From Methylophilus sp. 14 (lineage in GTDB: Bacteria; Pseudomonadota; Gammaproteobacteria; Burkholderiales; Methylophilaceae): a stretch of 64,000 bases of DNA. The notes beneath the pieces are model-generated. The model did no database searches. It worked only from the letters and a program-made list of their open reading frames with translations, and was not told the DNA's origin. The stretch spans positions 124,001 through 188,000 of the forward strand of contig NZ_JADKYS010000004.1 in NCBI RefSeq assembly GCF_015354345.1, read 5' to 3'. Positions 59,120 through 64,000 of the stretch are shown in pieces; the first letter of the stretch is position 1; each line of letters starts with the position of its first letter. Made by a program: the position numbers and the translations under genes.

Positions 59120-60388
59120 ATGGCCAATCAGCCTTTATTCCGTCACGCTGCGCTCAATGCACAAAAAAACCATTGGCTGGGCACTATCCTACTGGTGCGT
59201 CCAGTCAGTTACCTGTTCCTCACGGCCCTGGCCGTCGTCTTTGCGTTAATCGTCGGGCTGTTTATGGCCTGTGCCACCTATACCAAGCGTAGTACGGTCA
59301 TGGGGCAACTGGTGCCGGAAACCGGCTTGCTGAAAGTGTATGCGCCGCAATTGGGTCTGGTGGTTGAAAAAAAGGTGCAGGAGGGGCAGCAGGTCAAACA
59401 AGGTGATGTGCTGTTTGTACTGTCCAGTGAGCGCTATTCCGATGGGCAGGGCTCGGTACAGGCCTCTATCAGTGCGCAGCACGCCCAGCAACGACAATCG
59501 CTGCGTGATGAAATCGTCAAGACCAGGGCGCAGCAGCATGATGAGCAACAAGCCTTGCAGTCACGTTTGTTGGGGATTCAGGAGGAGTTGACCCGGCTGC
59601 AGGCGCAATACAGCGCGCAGCAAACCCGCGTCAAGCTCAGCGAAGAGGCCTATCAACGCTATCAGGGCCTGCTAGAAAAAAACTATATTTCGCGCGAGCA
59701 AACCCAGCAAAAACAAGAGGACTGGATAGAGCAGTCTTCGCGTCTCGAAGCGATTTCGCGTGAGCAGGTACGCATGCAGCGTGATCTAGTGGCCAGGCAG
59801 GACGAGTTGTCCAGCGTGCGCGCTAAACATCAAAACCAGATTGCGCAGCTGGAGCGCAGTGTGTCCAGCGTCAATCAACAACTGACCGAAAGCGAAGCCA
59901 AACGGCGCCTGGTGGTGCGTGCGCCTGCCTCCGGCACGGCCACCGCCGTCGTGGCCAATGTCGGTACGGCGGTGGAAGGCAGTCGGCCGCTGGTGAGTAT
60001 TGTGCCGCGTGGGGCCAGGCTGGAGGCCCATTTGTTCGCGCCCAGCCGTGCTGTTGGCTTTGTGCGCCCTGGCGTACCGGTGCGGTTACGTTACCAGGCC
60101 TATCCCTACCAGAAGTTTGGCCAGGCCACGGGGCGAGTGGTGTCGGTGTCGAGAACCGCGTTGCCCGCCAGCGAAATTTTTACCATGGGCAATCTCTCCG
60201 GCAATAATCAAAGCGGCGAGCCTTATTACCGGATTTCAGTCGTGTTAGATCAGCAAACCATCCTGGCGTATGGCGTCAAGCAGCCATTGCAGACCGGCAT
60301 GTTGCTCGATGCCGACATCATGCTTGAGCGCAGGCGGCTGTATGAGTGGGTGCTGGAGCCGTTGATTAGTTTGACCGGCAAGCTGTAG
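59120..60388 (+). CDS. HlyD-family type I secretion adaptor
   Basis: Periplasmic membrane-fusion component of the secretion system. ATG 59120 gives 422 residues; a GTG at 59108 is possible. One membrane helix (YLFLTALAVVFALIVGLFMACA) is followed by a lipoyl half (LLKVYAPQLGLVVEKKVQEG), then a long Gln/Glu-rich coiled coil of about 130 residues. The second lipoyl half is VVRAPASGTATAVVANVGTAV, and a beta-barrel region completes the protein. It resembles adaptors of bacteriocin exporters (CvaA/RaxA type). It is followed 21 bases later by the C39 ABC transporter. Confidence 0.92.
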   Translation: MANQPLFRHAALNAQKNHWLGTILLVRPVSYLFLTALAVVFALIVGLFMACATYTKRSTVMGQLVPETGLLKVYAPQLGLVVEKKVQEGQQVKQGDVLFVLSSERYSDGQGSVQASISAQHAQQRQSLRDEIVKTRAQQHDEQQALQSRLLGIQEELTRLQAQYSAQQTRVKLSEEAYQRYQGLLEKNYISREQTQQKQEDWIEQSSRLEAISREQVRMQRDLVARQDELSSVRAKHQNQIAQLERSVSSVNQQLTESEAKRRLVVRAPASGTATAVVANVGTAVEGSRPLVSIVPRGARLEAHLFAPSRAVGFVRPGVPVRLRYQAYPYQKFGQATGRVVSVSRTALPASEIFTMGNLSGNNQSGEPYYRISVVLDQQTILAYGVKQPLQTGMLLDADIMLERRRLYEWVLEPLISLTGKL

Positions 60389-60409
60389 TCATGCAAATGA
60401 AAGTGAGTC

Positions 60410-62533
60410 ATGTCTTTTCTTAATCAATTGTCTTTCGGCCTGGGGCGCACGCTGCCCATTGCGCTGCAAACCGAGGCCAGCGAGTGCGGGCTGGCTTGTT
60501 TGGTCATGGTGTCCAATTACCATGGCTTTCGCACCGATCTGGCGACCATGCGTCGCTTGTTTCTGATTTCAATCAAGGGCACCACGCTCAGTCATTTGAT
60601 GGGTATGGCGCAGGCGGTGGGTTTTACCACGCGCCCGGTGAAGCTGGAGCTTGAAGACCTCAAGGACTTACGCCGCCCGTGCATTCTGCACTGGAATTTC
60701 AACCATTTTGTGGTGTTGAAAGAGGTGGGCGCGCGCCATGCCGTGATTCATGACCCGGCCATGGGCATCCGTAAACTGAGTTTTGAAGAAGTGTCGGCCG
60801 CCTTTACCGGCGTGGCGTTGGAGTTGTGGCCTAACCCTGGCTTTAAGCAGGTGACCTTTAAGCAAAGCGTGAAATTACGCGACATGATGGGGCATGTCAC
60901 CGGCCTCTATCGCTCCATGGGCCAGGTGTTGCTGTTAGCACTGGCGCTGGAGGTGTTTGCGCTGGTGTCGCCGTTTTATATGCAATGGGTGGTCGACCAT
61001 GTGCTGGTGTCGGCAGACCGGGATTTACTAACGACGCTGGCGCTTGGCTTTGGCTTGCTGGTGTTCATGCAGCAAGCCATTAGTACCGTACGCGCCTGGG
61101 TCATCATGCATATGTCGACCACGCTCAATGTGCAGTGGCGTGCCAATTTATTTGCCCATTTGATCCGCTTGCCAGTCGATTTTTTTGAAAAGCGGCATCT
61201 GGGCGATGTGGTGTCCCGGTTTGGTGCCATCGACCAGATTCAACATACGCTGACCAGCACCTTTGTCGAAGCCATCTTGGATGGTGTGCTGACGGTGGCG
61301 ACCTTGGCCATGATGTTTTTATATAGCCCGACCATGGCCTGGATTGCGATTGGTGCCATGCTGTTATATGGATTGGGCCGCTGGGCCTGGTTTAGGCCTT
61401 TGCGCAATGCCACCGAAGAGCAAATCGTGCATGCCGCCAAACAGCAAACCCACTTTATTGAAACCGTACGCGGTGTGCGTGCACTTAAATTATTTCAACG
61501 CTTAGATGAACGCCGGAATAGCTGGCTAGGCTTGTTTGTCGAGCAAGTGAATGCTGACTTACGCACGCAAAAATTGCAGGTGATGTATCGCCTGCTGAAT
61601 GGCCTGTTATTTGGTGTAGAGCGCATCCTTATCGTCTGGCTAGGTGCCAAACTGGTGATGGATGGTGCATTCACCATCGGCGTATTGCTGGCTTTTATCG
61701 CCTATAAAGACCAGTTTGTGTCGCGCGTCAGTGGCTTGATTGATCGGCTGGTGGAGATGCGCATGCTGCATTTGCAAGGCGAGCGCCTGGCCGATATTGC
61801 GCTGGCCGAGCAAGAGCCTGAAGTCGTGGATACCATGAGCAAGCAGGAGCTTGAAAAGCTGCCAGCCAATATTGTGATTCAAGGCCTGCGATACCGCTAT
61901 GCCGATGGCGAGCCCTGGGTGCTGGATGGTATTGACCTGGAGATTGCCGCTGGCGAGTCGGTGGCCATTGTCGGCCCTTCTGGTTGTGGTAAATCGACCC
62001 TGATGAATGTCATGCTTGGCCTGCGGCCTTTTAAAGAGGGGCAAGTGTTGGTAGGCGGGCAGCCGTTATCCAAGCTGGGTTTGTCGCATTTGCGCAATAT
62101 GGTCGGCACGGTGATGCAGGACGACGCGTTATTTGCTGGCTCGATTGCCGACAATATTGCGTTTTTTGACCAGCAGGTTGAGATGGCGTGGGTGGAAGAG
62201 TGCGCGCGCAAAGCCGCGGTATACGACGACATTGCAGCCATGCCGATGGGCTTTAATACGCTGATTGGCGATATGGGCGCGGCGCTGTCTGGCGGCCAAA
62301 AGCAACGTATTCTGCTGGCGCGCGCTTTGTATAAAAAGCCAAAAATCCTCTTCCTCGACGAAGCCACCAGTCACCTTGATGTGGCTCGCGAAGCCATAGT
62401 GAACGAGGCGATACAGGCGCTGGATATGACGCGGGTGATTATCGCGCATCGGCCTGAGACTATTGCCTCGGCCAAGCGCGTCATCGTGATGGCGGCGGGC
62501 AAAGTGCATATGACGGCGGTGGCAGGCGCATGA
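60410..62533 (+). CDS. C39-peptidase ABC transporter (CvaB/RaxB-like)
   Basis: Exporter that cuts a double-glycine leader from a peptide and transports it. The 707 residues have an N-terminal C39 peptidase with Q20, catalytic C26 (TEASECGLACLVM), H98 (NFNHFVVL) and D114 (HDPAMG), so it looks active. Five to six membrane spans follow (about 160-430). The ATPase has Walker A VGPSGCGKSTLMN, signature LSGGQKQRILLARALY and Walker B ILFLDEATSHLD. Start and stop are coupled to neighbours (overlap ATGA with the TolC gene). The cargo is not visible in the window. Confidence 0.95.
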   Translation: MSFLNQLSFGLGRTLPIALQTEASECGLACLVMVSNYHGFRTDLATMRRLFLISIKGTTLSHLMGMAQAVGFTTRPVKLELEDLKDLRRPCILHWNFNHFVVLKEVGARHAVIHDPAMGIRKLSFEEVSAAFTGVALELWPNPGFKQVTFKQSVKLRDMMGHVTGLYRSMGQVLLLALALEVFALVSPFYMQWVVDHVLVSADRDLLTTLALGFGLLVFMQQAISTVRAWVIMHMSTTLNVQWRANLFAHLIRLPVDFFEKRHLGDVVSRFGAIDQIQHTLTSTFVEAILDGVLTVATLAMMFLYSPTMAWIAIGAMLLYGLGRWAWFRPLRNATEEQIVHAAKQQTHFIETVRGVRALKLFQRLDERRNSWLGLFVEQVNADLRTQKLQVMYRLLNGLLFGVERILIVWLGAKLVMDGAFTIGVLLAFIAYKDQFVSRVSGLIDRLVEMRMLHLQGERLADIALAEQEPEVVDTMSKQELEKLPANIVIQGLRYRYADGEPWVLDGIDLEIAAGESVAIVGPSGCGKSTLMNVMLGLRPFKEGQVLVGGQPLSKLGLSHLRNMVGTVMQDDALFAGSIADNIAFFDQQVEMAWVEECARKAAVYDDIAAMPMGFNTLIGDMGAALSGGQKQRILLARALYKKPKILFLDEATSHLDVAREAIVNEAIQALDMTRVIIAHRPETIASAKRVIVMAAGKVHMTAVAGA

Positions 62534-63996
62534 GCGTATCCTGGCGCCAAATTGTGCCCCTATGCTGTGCCTTGAGTGGCGCGTTGCCAATCAACACCCT
62601 CGCGTTGCAATTGACGGACTTTACCGAGTTTCAGGGCCGCGTCGCTGGTAGCCCGGCTAAAGAAATGCTAACGCCAGCGGCTGACTCTGAATTGGCCCCC
62701 TGCGCTGCAGGTTTGCCGCAGCGGCCGCTGACGCTGCTTGATGTGGTGGAGCAGGCCTTATGTAACAGCCCGCGCAGCACGGAGGCCTGGTCTGTTGCCA
62801 AAGCGCAGGCAGCACAAGTGGCCGTGCAAAAATCCAATTATTTACCGCGGGTCAACGTCACGGCAGGGGCAGCCAAAGTCAGAAACCATGTCGAAAATTC
62901 CTTGTTTTCTTCGCTGGACCAGGACAATAACATTACCAACCGCACCGCCAATCTGCGTCTGAGCTGGTTGCTGGCTGACTTGGGGCAGCGCTCTGCCAAG
63001 TTGGGGCAAGCGCAGGCTTTATTAAGTGCCGCCAATGCGGCACACGATGCGACCTTGCAAGAGGTGTTTATCAACGCTGCCCAGGCGTATTTTGACAACC
63101 TGACCACGCAGGCCACCTTGACCGCTTTTGAAGATGCCGAGTCGTTGGCCAAGGAGAGCCTGGCGGCAGCGACCGCCAAGTTTCAGGCCGGTGTCGGTTT
63201 ACTCACCGACCAGTTGCAGGCGCAAACCGCTTATGCACAAGCGCGGTTGGACAGAATCAAAGCCGAAGGTGAGCTAAAGAATGCACATGGGACATTGTCG
63301 GCGGCCATGGGGTTGATGGCCAACACGCCGTTTCAATTGTTAAAACGCAGCCAGTCGCTCGATCAGGGCGATTTTGTTCATCGGGTGGATGTGCTGATTC
63401 AGCAGGCCATGGAGTCGCATCCGGTGATTGTTGCTGCCAAAGCCAAAGTGCTTGCTGCCGAAGAAAACATCAAGGCCGTGCGCGCAGAAGGGTTGCCTAC
63501 CTTAAATCTCAACACTGAGCTGAGTCGCTCAGACCAGATGGGTTATCAGCAACTGGCCAATTTTCCGGCCAGTAACGTCTACTCGACCTCGGTCAACATA
63601 GGCTTGCAACTGAATCTGCCCTTGTTTGAAGGGTTCTCGCGCAGCTATCAGGTGCAGTCCGCCGAAGCCGAGCGTCAAACGCGTGTGGCTGAACTCAATC
63701 GCGCCTTGCAGCAAGTGTCGCTAGAGGTCTGGAAAAGCTATCACGCGTTGATGTCTGAGCGCGAGAATCTGCGTGCAACCGATGAGCTGACGCGGCATGC
63801 GCAAGAGGCATTTAATGTGGCGCAGGGCCGCTATCAGGCAGGGGTTGGCAATATGATTGAGTTGCTGGGCGCGCAGAATGCTCTATCCGGCGCCAGGCAG
63901 CAGCATATCAAGTCGCTGGCAGCGTTGCGTGCGGCCCGATTGAAGCTATCCGCCAATATGGGCAATGTGGGGTTGTGGGCGATTGTCGAGCCCTGA
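62530..63996 (+). CDS. TolC-family outer-membrane channel
   Basis: Outer-membrane exit duct of the type I system, 488 residues. A signal peptide ends around INTLALQ. The family repeats are seen as PLTLLDVVEQALCNSPRSTE, YLPRVNVTAGA, RLSWLLADLGQRSAKLGQAQ and, in the second half, AEGLPTLNLNTELSRS with AGVGNMIELLGAQNAL. It overlaps the transporter stop by four bases (ATGA) and closes the three-gene operon shortly before the window ends. Confidence 0.93.
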   Translation: MSVSWRQIVPLCCALSGALPINTLALQLTDFTEFQGRVAGSPAKEMLTPAADSELAPCAAGLPQRPLTLLDVVEQALCNSPRSTEAWSVAKAQAAQVAVQKSNYLPRVNVTAGAAKVRNHVENSLFSSLDQDNNITNRTANLRLSWLLADLGQRSAKLGQAQALLSAANAAHDATLQEVFINAAQAYFDNLTTQATLTAFEDAESLAKESLAAATAKFQAGVGLLTDQLQAQTAYAQARLDRIKAEGELKNAHGTLSAAMGLMANTPFQLLKRSQSLDQGDFVHRVDVLIQQAMESHPVIVAAKAKVLAAEENIKAVRAEGLPTLNLNTELSRSDQMGYQQLANFPASNVYSTSVNIGLQLNLPLFEGFSRSYQVQSAEAERQTRVAELNRALQQVSLEVWKSYHALMSERENLRATDELTRHAQEAFNVAQGRYQAGVGNMIELLGAQNALSGARQQHIKSLAALRAARLKLSANMGNVGLWAIVEP

Positions 63997-64000
63997 AAAA

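Overview
The window reads as a chromosomal segment of a betaproteobacterium, most likely a Methylophilaceae-type (methylotroph-lineage) member of the Nitrosomonadales. This is an inference from operon layouts (aroQ-accB-accC-prmA-DUF3426, uvrA/MFS-ssb, oxyR/katG, glnA-ntrB-ntrC), from the PEP-CTERM protein and from overall protein character. No methylotrophy gene lies in the window, so the family assignment is moderate and the class assignment strong.

Layout. 0-34.8 kb is ordinary core genome: the 3' end of trpC and hemB; a ferredoxin-type reductase and fxsA; cutA-dsbD-tlpA; aroQ-accBC-prmA-zinc ribbon protein; divergent oxyR/katG with a readable OxyR site; uppP, asmA, mutY; a major porin; the nitrogen-regulation block ntrC-ntrB, DUF4124 and glnA with a sigma-54 promoter and paired NtrC sites; rhodanese-aroE-mtgA; uvrA, a YajR-like transporter and ssb. 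Two intergenic loci (1.57-2.33 kb and 14.5-15.2 kb) each carry two converging copies of a structured repeat. Its stems differ in sequence between copies but stay complementary.

34.85-56.07 kb looks like a horizontally acquired island. Base and codon use differ from the flanks, and the left edge holds decayed gene remnants (a LysR tail and a helix-turn-helix gene with a stop and a frameshift). It is built around one divergent control region at 47.3 kb with two identical mirrored operators. To the left runs an eight-gene minus-strand operon: outer-membrane efflux lipoprotein, HlyD adaptor, RbbA-like double ABC ATPase/permease, second ABC-2 permease, LpxR-like lipid A deacylase, archaeal-type PRPP synthetase, beta-CASP metallo-beta-lactamase nuclease, and AMP/thymidine phosphorylase-like enzyme. 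To the right runs a TetR gene interrupted by an in-frame TGA, a GltS-type symporter, phosphoketolase, acetate kinase and a Cu/heavy-metal P1B ATPase. The enzymes can be assembled, as a hypothesis, into an RNA/nucleotide-to-ribose-phosphate-to-acetyl-phosphate-to-ATP salvage route, co-regulated with envelope efflux and metal export.

56.1-64 kb returns to host-like sequence: an orphan LivF-type ATPase behind a leader that can fold to hide its ribosome-binding site, a PEP-CTERM protein, a phosphate-type porin, and a complete type I secretion operon (HlyD, C39-peptidase ABC transporter, TolC) behind a near-consensus sigma-70 promoter. No tRNA, rRNA, CRISPR array or intact insertion sequence was seen.
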